DNA of 64,000 bases from Streptomyces virginiae (GCF_000720455.1 NZ_JOAK01000004.1:1-64000), one strand, 5' to 3'. Positions 1 to 10,013 are shown, counted from the stretch's first letter. The notes: generated from the sequence alone by a model not told the origin. Numbers and translations are program-made.

Positions 1-112
1 CCCGAAGCCCCGCCCCGCCGACACCCCGCCGCGCCCCCGCCCGGCAGCCGAGACCCCCCGCCTCAGCCCACCTCAGGGGGGCCCGGTCGGCCCCAGCCCG
101 CCCCGGCCCGCC

Positions 113-1375
113 TCAGCTTCCCTCCGGCTTGGGTGCCTTCAGGACCTTGCTGACCCACTCCAGGGAGCCTTCCTTCATGCCCCGGACGTAGTGCCAGCCG
201 TTGTGCTCGCCGTTCTGGATGTCGCGGATGGTCATCTTGACCGGGCCCTTGCCGTACTGCTGCTGGAACCTCACCATGCGGTCCTTGCCGGACTCCTTCG
301 TGCCGACCTGGAAGTTGATGTAGACCTCCGGGCCCTTGGTGTCGATCAGCTTCTGCGCGAGCTTCTCCGGGTTGTTCGCGTCCATCTCCGCCTGGTGGCC
401 CTTCCACAGCGGGGAGTCGGGGACGATCTCGCCGCCGCTGGCGATGACGGCCTTGAACTTGTCCGGGTGCTGCAGGACCGTCTTCATGCCGACGAAGGCG
501 CCGGAGGACGAGCCCATGAAGGCCCAGCCGTCACGGGACTTGTAGGTGCGGAAGTTGGCCTTGGCGAAGGCCGGGACGTCCTCGGCGATCCACGTGCCCA
601 TCTTGGCCTGGCCCGGGATGTCGGAGCCGTCGTAGTAGTACTTCGCATCCGGGTTGAGCACCGGCATGATCACGATGTACGGGAGGCTGGTGCCGGCCTT
701 GACGCCCTCGGTGATGGCCTTCTGGAGGCCGAGGCTGGTGTCCGCCCAGTAGTTGTTCGGGAAGCCGTTGCCGCCGGGGAGCGCGATGAGCACCGGGAAG
801 CCGCTCTTCGCGTACTTCGGGTCGTCGTACTGCTTGGGCGCCCACACCCACACGTCGCCCTCGAAGCCGGACTTCTCGCCCGCGAGGCGGGTCTTCGCGA
901 TGATCGTGCCGTCGTCGAGCTTTGCGGTCTGCTTGAAGTCCGACTTCGGGCCGGTCGGCATGAGCACGTCCGGGTCACCGGAGGGCTTGGCCTCGGCGCT
1001 CGGCGTACCCGCGTCGGACGTGCCCGCGGCCGGGGGCGCGGGCGGGTTCTTGCCGAAGGTCACCGCCTCGCCGTTGCCCGAGAACCAGTCGAGCTTCCAG
1101 GCGGCAAACCCGCCGCCGAGGAGGAGTGCGAGGGCGACCACGGCGCTGATCCATATTCGGCGCCGGGACCGCTTGGGCTGCGGGGGCTCGGTGTCGTGCG
1201 GGTACCCGGCCGCGGTGGGCGGCTCACCGTACGGCGGCCGGCCCGGGTAGGGCGAGGGCGCCTCGTACGACGGCGCGTGCTGCTGTTGGTGCTGTTGGCC
1301 GCCATGCCCCTGGGGCGGTATGTCCTGGTACGACTGCTGGTCGTCAGGCCGCTGGCGCTGCGGGTACTGGTGCAC
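113..1375 (-). CDS. Membrane-anchored alpha/beta-hydrolase (esterase family)
   Basis: A 420-residue protein of the PF00756-type esterase family (antigen 85/esterase D-like fold). About 60 cytoplasmic residues rich in Pro, Gln and Tyr come first. A basic patch and one membrane segment follow (SAVVALALLLGGGF), then an acidic/Pro linker and an extracytoplasmic hydrolase domain. The nucleophile is Ser290 in a G-S-S-S-G elbow, and a C-terminal E-H-N-G-W-H segment supplies a likely catalytic His. The open frame extends to 1621 but would then run through the MarR gene. I chose the GTG at 1375 because GGAG sits 8 nt upstream and the Gln/Pro tail begins there. Substrate is unknown; cell-surface ester hydrolysis or acyl transfer is an inference. 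Confidence 0.8.
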   Translation of the reverse strand: MHQYPQRQRPDDQQSYQDIPPQGHGGQQHQQQHAPSYEAPSPYPGRPPYGEPPTAAGYPHDTEPPQPKRSRRRIWISAVVALALLLGGGFAAWKLDWFSGNGEAVTFGKNPPAPPAAGTSDAGTPSAEAKPSGDPDVLMPTGPKSDFKQTAKLDDGTIIAKTRLAGEKSGFEGDVWVWAPKQYDDPKYAKSGFPVLIALPGGNGFPNNYWADTSLGLQKAITEGVKAGTSLPYIVIMPVLNPDAKYYYDGSDIPGQAKMGTWIAEDVPAFAKANFRTYKSRDGWAFMGSSSGAFVGMKTVLQHPDKFKAVIASGGEIVPDSPLWKGHQAEMDANNPEKLAQKLIDTKGPEVYINFQVGTKESGKDRMVRFQQQYGKGPVKMTIRDIQNGEHNGWHYVRGMKEGSLEWVSKVLKAPKPEGS

Positions 1376-1511
1376 GAACTTCGCTCCGAACGGTCTTGAC
1401 TGCCCCCGAGGGCAGAGCGGCTGGTCTCCCCTAAGTCCTGATGAGCAAACCACCCGCACAGTTCCAAATTCGAGCAAAAAAAACATAGGTGGATCCGTGC
1501 GGGCGGAGAGG

Positions 1512-1949
1512 TCACCGCTCGGCGTCGAGCGCCTCCGCGCACCGCCCGAGCAGCTCGATGAGCAGCTGGCGCTCCTCCTCGGTGAACGCGGCGGCGAGCG
1601 CGCGCTCGACCCGTACCGCACCCGCGTCCGCGAGTTCCATCGCCGCGCGCCCCGCGTCGGTGAGCCGCGTCTCCAGCACGTTGCGGTGCCACTCGTGCGG
1701 GGTCCGCTCGATGAACCCGCGCTCCTGGAGGTTCTTCAGCACGGTGTTCATGGTCGGCGGCGTCACCCCGCACAGGCGGGCGAGCGCGGCGGCCGAGATG
1801 CCGGGCTTCTCGGCGAGCCAGAGCAGGGCGGCGTACTGCGGAACCGTTACTGCGGCGGGCTTGCAGGCCGCGTTCTTCGCCGCGAGAAGTGCCTGCTCGG
1901 CGCGCTTGACGTGAGAGCCGATGCGCTCCTCGGGGGCCATGGAGGTCAT
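1512..1949 (-). CDS. MarR family transcriptional regulator
   Basis: A 145-residue winged-helix regulator of normal MarR length. The DNA-binding helices are at about residues 50-80 (ISAAALARLCGVTPPTMNTV), followed by the wing and a C-terminal dimerisation helix pair (about 100-145). The ATG at 1949 has an AGGA element 7 nt upstream. It is divergent from the beta-propeller gene starting near 2039, and a 12-bp perfect palindrome lies between them, so autoregulation and control of the propeller gene are likely. The hydrolase gene lies 136 bp downstream on the same strand. The ligand cannot be read from the sequence. Confidence 0.9.
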   Translation of the reverse strand: MTSMAPEERIGSHVKRAEQALLAAKNAACKPAAVTVPQYAALLWLAEKPGISAAALARLCGVTPPTMNTVLKNLQERGFIERTPHEWHRNVLETRLTDAGRAAMELADAGAVRVERALAAAFTEEERQLLIELLGRCAEALDAER

Positions 1950-1976
1950 GGCCGCATCCTACGGCCCTTGCATGCA

Positions 1977-1988
1977 TTAGAGCTCTAA
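1977..1988. promoter_or_regulatory. Candidate MarR operator
   Basis: TTAGAGCTCTAA is a perfect 12-bp palindrome in the short AT-rich divergent region, 28 bp upstream of the MarR start. AT-rich dyads of this size are normal MarR sites. Binding is an inference from position and symmetry. Confidence 0.5.
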
Positions 1989-2038
1989 CATACATTCACC
2001 CTCACATGATCGGTAGAGCACATCGAATGAGGCATGTG

Positions 2039-3178
2039 ATGATGCAGAAGCAGCAGAAACAGCAGCAGAAGGCGCAAAGGACGCAGAAAACGCAGAAGAC
2101 GGCCAAGAGGGCCGCGGGGACGACGGCGACGACGGCGACGGCTCCCGGGATGCGGCCCGCCCTGGCGGCGGCGTCACTGGCCGGGGCCCTCGCACTCGCC
2201 CTCGCAGTCGGCGCGGCGGCGCCGGCTCCGGCCCTGGCCCTGACCGGGGCGCAGGCCCCGTCGGGCGGCGACGCCCGGATATCCACCGCCTTCGCCCTGC
2301 CCGGCGCGAAGGTCTATCCGGAGGGCATAGCGGCGGATCCCCGCACGCACACCGTCTACGTGGGCTCGTACGCGGACGGCACGGTCTACCGGGCCCGGCC
2401 CGGCCGGTCCGAGGCCGAGGTGTTCCTGCCCTCGGGCACCGACGGCCGCCGTACCGCCAACGGCCTGCGGGTCGATGCCCGCGGCAGGCTCTGGGTCACG
2501 GATTCCACCACGGGCGTGGCCGTCTACGACACCGCGACCGGGAGCCGGCTGGCCCACTTCGAAGTGGCCGCGGGGACCTCGGCGCGCTTCGTGAACGACC
2601 TAACCCTCACCCCGGACGGCACCGCGTACCTGACGGACAGCAGCCGCGGCGTGATCTACCGCGTGACCCCGCGGCAACTGGCCGCCGGCAGCGGCGTCCT
2701 GACCGAGGCCTACGACCTCGCCCCGGCCCTGCGCCCGCGCCCGGCCGGCTCCTTCAGCCTCAACGGCATCACCTCCGACCGCGCGGGCCGCTACCTCCTG
2801 ACCGTCGACATGACGGCGGGCGACCTCTACCGCGTCGACCTGCGGACCGGCGCCGTCCGGCGGGTCGCCCTCACCGGCGGTGACCTCAAGGCCGCCGACG
2901 GTCTGGACCTGGCCCCGGACGGCACCCTGCGCGTGGCGCACAACGCCACCAACACACTGACCCGGTGGCAGGTCGGCGCGGACGGCACCCGCGCCAGGTT
3001 GACCCGTACGGTCACGGACCCGTCGCTGCAGATCCCCACGACCCTCGCGCGCGTCCCGGGGCGCACCCTGGTGGTCCGCTCGCAGTTCGACAAGGGTGGC
3101 CCCATGGACCCGGGCGCGGGCACGGGCGGCGCGGGCACCCCCACCACCTTCACGGTGGCCTCGGTGCGCGGGCTCTGA
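2039..3178 (+). CDS. Secreted SMP-30/gluconolactonase-like beta-propeller protein
   Basis: About 379 residues. After a Sec-type signal peptide (hydrophobic core AAASLAGALALALAVGAAAPA) comes a six-bladed propeller with repeated strands such as YPEGIAADPRTHTVYVGSY, NGLRVDARGRLWVTDS and LNGITSDRAGRYLLTVDM, typical of the SMP-30/gluconolactonase/strictosidine-synthase-like superfamily. The N-terminus ahead of the signal is an unusually long Lys/Gln/Thr tract of about 35 residues. Starts at 2006, 2027, 2036 (GTG), 2039 and 2042 are all in frame. I favour 2039 because GAGG lies 6 nt upstream. Divergent from marR and probably under its control. The substrate is not predictable; lactonase activity is only a family suggestion. 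Confidence 0.75.
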   Translation: MMQKQQKQQQKAQRTQKTQKTAKRAAGTTATTATAPGMRPALAAASLAGALALALAVGAAAPAPALALTGAQAPSGGDARISTAFALPGAKVYPEGIAADPRTHTVYVGSYADGTVYRARPGRSEAEVFLPSGTDGRRTANGLRVDARGRLWVTDSTTGVAVYDTATGSRLAHFEVAAGTSARFVNDLTLTPDGTAYLTDSSRGVIYRVTPRQLAAGSGVLTEAYDLAPALRPRPAGSFSLNGITSDRAGRYLLTVDMTAGDLYRVDLRTGAVRRVALTGGDLKAADGLDLAPDGTLRVAHNATNTLTRWQVGADGTRARLTRTVTDPSLQIPTTLARVPGRTLVVRSQFDKGGPMDPGAGTGGAGTPTTFTVASVRGL

Positions 3179-3191
3179 GCGGGGTGCGCCG

Positions 3192-3749
3192 TCAGGCGGC
3201 GGCCTTCCTCCTGGCCCGTACGTCGGCGACGGCGTAGGGCAGCCCGGGCAGCAGCAGGAGGGCCGCCGCCCACAGCGGCACCGTGAGCACGGCGGCGTCG
3301 CCGGCGAGCCGGCGGGTGAGGATCGCCGCGGGCAGGGCCACGCACAGACCGATCCCCCAGCTGCGGAGCATGCCCAGACTGCCCCGGCGCAGCTCCCAGA
3401 CGACCGTGGCCACTCCGAGGACGGCCCAGAAGGCGATGTTGCCGGGGGTCACGGCCGACTCGGTGGTCCAACGGGTCAGGCAGGTCAGCAGCAGGAGGCA
3501 GCCGAGCACGAAGGCGCCCAGGCACACCATGCGCAGCACCCTGCGCGGGAGCGGGGAGCGGGCCCTCGCCCATGCGGCGGCGAAGGTGCGGACGTCGTGG
3601 CCGATGACGTCCTGCCCGGTGCGGCCGGCCGCCTCCGCGTCCGCCAGGTGCGCGGAGAGCTCGTCGAGCATCTCCCTAACGGACGCGTCGTCGATCCCGC
3701 GGTACTCCCAGTTGCTGCGGCAGGCCGCGAGTATCTGCGCGTTCGTCAT
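3192..3749 (-). CDS. PadR-coupled membrane protein
   Basis: A 185-residue protein with an N-terminal soluble part of about 60 residues (DDASVREMLDELSAHLADAE), like the helical domain of DUF1700/DUF1129-type partners of PadR regulators. At least four hydrophobic segments follow (for example VCLGAFVLGCLLLLTCL, IAFWAVLGVATVVW, PLWAAALLLLPGLPYAV). The start codon overlaps the stop of the upstream PadR gene by 4 nt (ATGA), which implies translational coupling. In this arrangement the membrane protein is usually the main target of the PadR repressor. No enzymatic motif is visible. Confidence 0.8.
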   Translation of the reverse strand: MTNAQILAACRSNWEYRGIDDASVREMLDELSAHLADAEAAGRTGQDVIGHDVRTFAAAWARARSPLPRRVLRMVCLGAFVLGCLLLLTCLTRWTTESAVTPGNIAFWAVLGVATVVWELRRGSLGMLRSWGIGLCVALPAAILTRRLAGDAAVLTVPLWAAALLLLPGLPYAVADVRARRKAAA

Positions 3750-4126
3750 GCCGTGTTCTCCCCCGTGGATGGCGTGGTGGTGGTCAGGATCCGGCCCACC
3801 GGTCCGGCGAAGGCCTGCCAGTCGGCGCGGCCCCGGCCGAGTGCGGCGTGCCCCGCCCCGGTCAGCCGGTAGTACTTGCGCGGGGCGCCGCCGCTCGGGG
3901 ACGGGGCGCGGTACGAGGAGATGAGCCCCGCCCGCTCCATCCGGGCGAGCAGCGGATAGATGCTGCCGTCGCTGACGAGTTCCAGCCCGCCGGCCGCGAG
4001 TGCCTCGGCGAACTCGAATCCGTACCGGGGCCGTTCGGCGATCAGGGAGAGCAGGCACAGGTCGAGCACCCCGCGCAGGAGCTGGCTGCGCCGTTGGTCA
4101 CCGGTCGTGGGCAGCTCCTTTGTCAT
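3746..4126 (-). CDS. PadR family transcriptional regulator
   Basis: A 126-residue PadR protein of the short subfamily (winged helix only, no C-terminal Vir domain). The helix-turn-helix and wing are seen in LCLLSLIAERPRYGFEFAEAL and in SDGSIYPLLARMERAGLI, followed by RKYYRLTGAG. The ATG at 4126 is preferred over a TTG at 4135 because family members start just before the first helix. No clear ribosome-binding site is present, so a leaderless or very short leader is possible. A 23-bp dyad begins 7 bp upstream of the start and is a likely autoregulatory site. It forms an operon with the overlapping membrane gene downstream. Confidence 0.9.
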   Translation of the reverse strand: MTKELPTTGDQRRSQLLRGVLDLCLLSLIAERPRYGFEFAEALAAGGLELVSDGSIYPLLARMERAGLISSYRAPSPSGGAPRKYYRLTGAGHAALGRGRADWQAFAGPVGRILTTTTPSTGENTA

Positions 4127-4132
4127 GCGGCA

Positions 4133-4155
4133 CAAGATAGTCGCGGACTACCTTG
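4133..4155. promoter_or_regulatory. Candidate PadR operator
   Basis: An inverted repeat has left arm CAAGATAGTC (4133-4142), a 3-nt spacer GCG, and right arm GACTACCTTG (4146-4155); the arms match at 9 of 10 positions. It lies immediately upstream of the PadR start, where it would cover the promoter. Assignment to this PadR is an inference. Confidence 0.55.
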
Positions 4156-4182
4156 CGCCACAAGACAATGGGCGCCCGCCCC

Positions 4183-4791
4183 CTACCGGGAGGCGGCGAT
4201 GCGGCGGGTGGCGGACCGCATGACGAGGGCCATCACCACTTCGAAGACGCCGAGCAGGACGAGCCACAGGCCCAGCAGACGCGTCAGGGCGACCGCGGAG
4301 TCCACCGGGAAGCAGAGGACGACGATTCCGGCGACGGTGCCGAGCGCGCCCAGGCCGAAGAGCAGCCCGCGGTGGAGGAGGAGCCGGTCGGCGATGGCGA
4401 CGTACGCCGTGAGCACGCCGGTGATCAGCCAGAACACTCCGACGATCAGGGACAGCGCGCCGATGGTCTGCATCGGGTGGCGCAGGACGAGTACGCCCGC
4501 CAGGAAGGCCAGGATCGCGATCAGCACGCTCGCCAGCCGGCTGCCGCCGGCGTCGTTGCTGTGCGAGAAGGCCGACACGAAGCGGAACCCTCCCGCCACC
4601 AGGAGCTGCAGCCCGATGATCACGGCGAGGATGTGCAGCGTCTCGTCGGGCCAGACGAGCACGAGGATCCCCGGAATCAGGGTCGCGAGGGCGACACCGA
4701 GCGCCCAGTGCCACGAACTCCCGAGCTGGTTGAGCGTGTCCTCGGGATCATGCTGCGCGCGCTGCGGCGACGCGTCGGGCCGTACGGACAT
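4183..4791 (-). CDS. HdeD family (DUF308) membrane protein
   Basis: A 202-residue protein with six hydrophobic segments arranged as three DUF308 hairpin pairs (for example LGVALATLIPGILVLVWP, ASVLIAILAFLAGVLVL, LLFGLGALGTVAGIVVL), as in E. coli HdeD. Start: GTG (4794) and ATG (4791) are adjacent. GGAGG lies only 1 nt before the GTG but 4 nt before the ATG, so ATG is preferred. It is a single gene read toward the PadR operon. HdeD is linked to acid tolerance in enterics, but actinobacterial members have no established role. Confidence 0.85.
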   Translation of the reverse strand: MSVRPDASPQRAQHDPEDTLNQLGSSWHWALGVALATLIPGILVLVWPDETLHILAVIIGLQLLVAGGFRFVSAFSHSNDAGGSRLASVLIAILAFLAGVLVLRHPMQTIGALSLIVGVFWLITGVLTAYVAIADRLLLHRGLLFGLGALGTVAGIVVLCFPVDSAVALTRLLGLWLVLLGVFEVVMALVMRSATRRIAASR

Positions 4792-4864
4792 CACGCCTCC
4801 CGGAACCCACCAGAAGTACCTTTACCCTCACTTTATGCCGGTATGAACCAACCCGCGCTCCCCC

Positions 4865-5713
4865 TCATGGCGACGCCGGAGGCTTCTGCTGGCCCTCGCC
4901 GAGGAACTCCCGGGCCCCACGGAGCCTGGTGCTCAGTCGCCGCTGCGTGGCGCGGCTGTCGAGACGCACGTCGAGCGGCCCCGGCAGGCGCGTGTCCGCG
5001 CGGCGCCCGGACGGCAGCCTCGATGCGTCGAGCCCGTCACGCCGGGCGATGCGCACGCCGAGGTCGTAGCGGCTGAGGGCGTCGGGGCCGGCCAGGTGGA
5101 AGAGACCGGCCGCGTTGGACCGTGCGAGTTCCCACAAGGCGGCGGCCAGGTCCTCGACGTGCACGGGGCAGCGCACGTCGTCGCTGAAGAGGACGCCTTT
5201 GCCCGTTCCGGCGATCAGCGCGTGCGCCAGTCGTTCGTGTTCGGACCGCCCGTTCCCGATGATCAGCGAAGTGCGGGCGACGGCCGCGTCGGGACACAAG
5301 AGCCGCACAGCCGTCTCGGCGGCGGCTTTCGCGGCCCCGTACGGGGTGATCGGGTCCGGGGCGCAGGTCTCGTCGTAGTGGACCCGGCCGCCGGAGAAGA
5401 CGGCGTCGCTGGAGACGTGCACCAGCCGGATCCCGAGCTTCGCGGTGGCCAGGGCGATGTGGACGGAACCGTCGGCGGTGACCTTCCAGTCGGCCCCGCC
5501 GCTCGTCACGTCGATCACGGCGTGCGGTGCGACCGCCGTCAGCACGGCCTGCACCGCTGCGGGATCGCGTACGTCCAGCTGATGCCAGGCGGCAGCCGCG
5601 GGGTCACCGGGACGGGAGTGGAACGTCGCAGCCGCCTCCCGACCCTCCGCACGCGCCGCGCCCAGCAACGCGGTCCCCAGGAACCCACTGCCTCCGATGA
5701 TGAGCACCGTCAT
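4865..5713 (-). CDS. NAD-dependent epimerase/dTDP-4-dehydrorhamnose reductase-like protein
   Basis: A 282-residue extended short-chain dehydrogenase. The Rossmann motif GGSGFLG is at residues 7-13 and the catalytic Y-x3-K in TPYGAAKAA, with the upstream Ser in VSSDAVFSGG. This VSSD(A/Y)VF signature is characteristic of RmlD-type sugar-nucleotide reductases. The ATG at 5713 starts directly at the first beta strand; the longer open frame upstream is noise. It is a stand-alone gene without other dTDP-sugar genes nearby, so the substrate is uncertain, and a housekeeping SDR role is equally possible. Confidence 0.8.
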   Translation of the reverse strand: MTVLIIGGSGFLGTALLGAARAEGREAAATFHSRPGDPAAAAWHQLDVRDPAAVQAVLTAVAPHAVIDVTSGGADWKVTADGSVHIALATAKLGIRLVHVSSDAVFSGGRVHYDETCAPDPITPYGAAKAAAETAVRLLCPDAAVARTSLIIGNGRSEHERLAHALIAGTGKGVLFSDDVRCPVHVEDLAAALWELARSNAAGLFHLAGPDALSRYDLGVRIARRDGLDASRLPSGRRADTRLPGPLDVRLDSRATQRRLSTRLRGAREFLGEGQQKPPASP

Positions 5714-5852
5714 GCCCCAACACGCTAGGCGACGCCGCCGCGCCCCGACGCAGAATCGAAAACCCCCGGCGAGCACCGCGTCGTCCACACGATCGACAAC
5801 AGGAGCGATCGTTGGCTCTCCGGCTTGAACCGCGGGCCGCTCCCGTGAGGCC

Positions 5853-6438
5853 ATGACCGCACTGCCCGACTGGATGCGCCCGCCTCGCGCGGAAGGCTGG
5901 TTCGCGGAGGATCTGGACAGTCTCCCCGAGGCACCCCGCCACACTGAACTGATCGATGGGGCCCTCGTCTGTCTTCATGGTGTCGCCCCAGCGGTCCTGG
6001 CATGGCCGCCTCGTCACCGCCCTGACCAACACGCTCATGACGCAGGCGCCGGCCGGCTTCGAGGTTGAGCGCGAGATGACGATCCGCCTCGCCGCCCGCA
6101 ACCGCCCCGAGCCGGACCTTCTGCTGACGAACCTGCCCTATGACCCCGACCGCACCTGGTACGCCCCGGAAGACGTCAAGCTCGTCGTGGAGACGGTGTC
6201 ACCCGAGTCCGCGCATCGCGATCGCACAGTAAAGCTCCGCAAGTACGCGGAGGCCGGCATCCCGCACTACTGGTGCATCGAGGACGAGGACGGGGCAGCC
6301 GTCGCACACGTCTACGAGCTCGACGAACCCACGGGGGCCTACGCGCCCACCGGGATCTTTCGGCCCGCCCTCCAGCGCCCGGTGCCGTTCGAAGTCGGCC
6401 TGGACCTCGACAAGCTCACACCGCCCCGAAGCAGCTGA
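5853..6438 (+). pseudogene. Uma2 family endonuclease, frameshifted
   Basis: The first frame from the ATG at 5853 reads a normal Uma2 (DUF820) N-terminus up to ELIDGALV. The next frame then continues with FMVSPQRSWHGRLV and the rest of the PD-(D/E)XK fold (RPEPDLLL, KLVVETVSPES, KLRKYAEAGIPHYW). The break coincides with a perfect 4-bp tandem duplication, GTCT at 5967-5970 and again at 5971-5974. Removing one copy restores GALVFMVSPQ, the usual family sequence, giving an intact protein of about 193 residues. A truncated product from the ATG at 5956 is possible. Uma2 genes are numerous in Streptomyces and their function is not settled. Sequencing error cannot be excluded. Confidence 0.8.
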
Positions 6439-6460
6439 GAAGTCGGGGCGGGAACGCAGA

Positions 6461-6490
6461 AGGGGCCGGACTCGCCAGAGTCCGGCCCCT
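6461..6490. terminator. Bidirectional hairpin between uma2 and ychF
   Basis: Perfect 13-bp stem, AGGGGCCGGACTC at 6461-6473 pairing with 6478-6490, loop GCCA. It lies between two convergent gene ends. Confidence 0.75.
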
Positions 6491-6503
6491 CGATTCGAAG
6501 CAG

Positions 6504-7592
<1,089 letters not shown>

Positions 7593-7727
7593 GTTGGCGA
7601 CTTCCCGTAGCTGGAGGGGGCGGCGGCCCGGGAGTGGGCCACCGGACAGTTTACTTTCCGATGAGTGGCGGTGGATGTACGCGTGTCCGGGCCCGGATCC
7701 GGCCGCCCTCCCGCCTAATTTGGTGGG

Positions 7728-8240
7728 GTGGAGCAATACAGGACGCGACCGGCCCCTCACCCGCAGCGACCCCCTGCCCAGCGCAGGGGCCCGCGGCCCG
7801 CGGGCGTGCCCGCGCAGGGCGGCGCCCCGCGGCCGGCGCCCGTGCGCCGGATGCCCCGGCCCCGGCTGACGGGGCTGGGCGGCGGGCTGTTCGCGTGCAC
7901 ATCGATGGTGCTCGTCGCCGGCATCTGCTGGCTGCTCTTCGACTCTTCGCTCTTCGTCTACGGGCTGCTCTTCCCGCCCGTCGCGGCCGCCACCGCGCTC
8001 TGGGTGCGGCCGGCGGACCTGATCACCGCGCCGATCGGCGTCCCGATCGCCTTCGCCGCCGGAGTGTGGCCCATCTCGGGCGGCTCCGGCGGCTTCGGCG
8101 GTCAGCTGATGGGGCTGGTCTCCGCGCTGTCCCTGCACGCGGGCTGGCTGTACGCGGGGACGCTCGTCGCCGCGCTCATCGCGCTGGTGCGCAAGGCCGT
8201 GCTCATCGGCCGGCGCCGTCTCCCCCGCCGCGTCGCCTGA
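7728..8240 (+). CDS. DUF6542-type membrane protein
   Basis: A 170-residue protein: a Pro/Arg/Gln-rich N-terminal tail of about 45 residues, then four hydrophobic segments ([69 protein letters not shown]), ending in a basic tail. This matches the actinobacterial DUF6542 family found beside ychF and ispH. GTG start at 7728 with a G-rich stretch just ahead. It is transcribed opposite to the ppgK and ychF genes on either side. Function is unknown. Confidence 0.8.
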   Translation: MEQYRTRPAPHPQRPPAQRRGPRPAGVPAQGGAPRPAPVRRMPRPRLTGLGGGLFACTSMVLVAGICWLLFDSSLFVYGLLFPPVAAATALWVRPADLITAPIGVPIAFAAGVWPISGGSGGFGGQLMGLVSALSLHAGWLYAGTLVAALIALVRKAVLIGRRRLPRRVA

Positions 8241-8249
8241 CCGGCCGGA

Positions 8250-9002
8250 GGCACCTCCCTCCCCCTTCGCCGCCATCGCCGCTCCGACGATGCCCGCGTT
8301 GTTCTGCAGCCCGGCCGGGACGATCTCGGCCCGGACGCCTTCGATCAGGGGCAGGAACTTCTCCGGCTTGCGGCTGACGCCGCCACCGAGGATGAACAGG
8401 TCCGGGGAGAACAGCATCTCCACGTGCTGCATGTACTTGCTCAGCCGGTGCGCCCAGCGCTCCCAGGTGAGGTCCCCGTCCTCCTTGGCCTTCACCGACG
8501 CCCGCGTCTCCGCGTCGTGGCCCTTCAGCTCAAGATGGCCCAGCTCCGTGTTCGGGACCAGCCGCCCGTCCGTGAAGAGCGCGCTCCCGATGCCCGTGCC
8601 CAGCGTGAGCAGGAGGACCGTGCCGCCCCGCCCGCGTCCGGCGCCGTAGGTCACCTCCGCGACGCCCGCCGCGTCCGCGTCGTTCAGCACCGTCACGGGC
8701 CGGCCGCCGAGGCCGCGCGAGAGCAGGGCCGCCGTGTCCACGCCGATCCAGGACTTGTCCATGTTGGCCGCCGTGCGGGTGACCCCGCCCGTGACCACGC
8801 CCGGGAAGGTCACCCCCACCGGGCCGTCCCAGTCGAAGTGGCGCACCACCTCGACGACACAGCCGGCCACCCCGTCGGGGGTGGCCGGCTGTGGTGTCAG
8901 TACTTTGTGGCGCTCCTGCGCCAGGTCGCCCCGCTCCAGGTCCACGGGAGCGCCCTTAATCCCGGATCCGCCGATGTCCACGCCGAAGATCTGCATGGAC
9001 AT
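8250..9002 (-). CDS. ppgK: Polyphosphate glucokinase (ROK family), no stop codon at the usual end
   Basis: The first about 250 residues match strictly polyphosphate-dependent glucokinase. They contain the phosphate-1 motif [29 protein letters not shown], the phosphate-2 motif [12 protein letters not shown], and the actinobacterial C-terminus [15 protein letters not shown]. It phosphorylates glucose using polyphosphate. Family members end at about this point (around 246-260 residues), but here the frame has no stop. It continues antisense through the DUF6542 gene and into ychF, 832 codons in all, ending at 6504. I mark the recognisable domain only. Either the stop was lost by a small indel near 8250-8275, or there is a sequencing error. 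Start ATG at 9002 or 8996. Confidence 0.85.
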
Positions 9003-9017
9003 ACCGTACGAAACGAG

Positions 9018-10013
9018 TTACTTGTCGGCGACCAGTTCCGCAGCCTCGGAACGCAGGTCGCGGCGGAGCTCCTTGGGCAGGGAGAAGGTGATCGACTCCT
9101 CCGCCGTCTTGACGATCTCCACGTCCGCGTAACCGCGCGCGGCCAGCCACTCCAGGACCTCCTCGACCAGGACCTCCGGCACCGAGGCGCCCGAGGTGAG
9201 GCCGACGGTGGTGACGCCCTCCAGCCAGGCCTCGTCGATCTCGCTCGCGAAGTCGACGAGGTACGCGGCCTTCGCGCCGGCGTCCTTCGCGACCTCGACC
9301 AGCCGGATCGAGTTCGAGGAGTTCTTCGAGCCGACCACGATGACCAGGTCGGAGTCCGCGCCCATGACCTTGACGGCGGCCTGCCGGTTCGAGGTGGCGT
9401 AGCAGATGTCGTCGCTCGGCGGCGAGACGAGCAGCGGGAACTTCGTCTTCAGCGCGTCGACCGTCTCCATGGTCTCGTCGACCGACAGCGTGGTCTGCGA
9501 GAGCCAGACGACCTTGGACTCGTCGCGGACGGTGACCTTCTCCACGTCGTGCGGGCCGTCGACGATGGTGATGTGGTCGGGGGCCTCGCCGGAAGTGCCG
9601 ATGACCTCCTCGTGGCCCTCGTGGCCGATGAGGAGGATGTCGAAGTCCTCGTTCGCGTACCGGATGGCTTCCTTGTGGACCTTGGTGACCAGCGGGCAGG
9701 TCGCGTCGATCGTCGCGAGCCTGCCGCGCGCCGCCTCCTCGTGGACGACCGGGGCGACGCCGTGGGCGGAGAACATCACGATGTTGCCCTCGGGCACCTC
9801 CTCCGTCCGCTCGACGAAGATGGCGCCCTTCTTCTCCAGGGTCTGGACGACGTACTTGTTGTGCACGATCTCGTGGCGGACGTACACCGGCGCCCCGTAC
9901 TGCTCAAGGGCTTTCTCGACGGCGATCACGGCTCGGTCCACGCCCGCGCAGTAGCCGCGGGGCGCGGCGAGCAGGACACGGCGGGAAGCGGGAGCAGGGG
10001 CGGGAGCAGTCAT
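9018..10013 (-). CDS. ispH: 4-hydroxy-3-methylbut-2-enyl diphosphate reductase
   Basis: A 331-residue IspH (LytB), the last step of the MEP isoprenoid pathway, giving IPP and DMAPP. The three Fe-S cysteines are present: Cys22 in PRGYCAGV, one in [11 protein letters not shown] and one in [13 protein letters not shown]. Also visible are the SAHG segment, [11 protein letters not shown], and the [16 protein letters not shown] end region with the catalytic Thr/Ser context. ATG at 10013 follows GGAG, with an alternative ATG at 10022; the longer frame upstream is not supported. The ppgK start lies 15 bp past the ispH stop, so the two may be cotranscribed. Confidence 0.97.
   Translation of the reverse strand: MTAPAPAPASRRVLLAAPRGYCAGVDRAVIAVEKALEQYGAPVYVRHEIVHNKYVVQTLEKKGAIFVERTEEVPEGNIVMFSAHGVAPVVHEEAARGRLATIDATCPLVTKVHKEAIRYANEDFDILLIGHEGHEEVIGTSGEAPDHITIVDGPHDVEKVTVRDESKVVWLSQTTLSVDETMETVDALKTKFPLLVSPPSDDICYATSNRQAAVKVMGADSDLVIVVGSKNSSNSIRLVEVAKDAGAKAAYLVDFASEIDEAWLEGVTTVGLTSGASVPEVLVEEVLEWLAARGYADVEIVKTAEESITFSLPKELRRDLRSEAAELVADK

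Noticed and set aside
4865..5713. dTDP-rhamnose biosynthesis locus
   Set aside because: Only one RmlD-like reductase is present; no RmlA, RmlB or RmlC genes are nearby.
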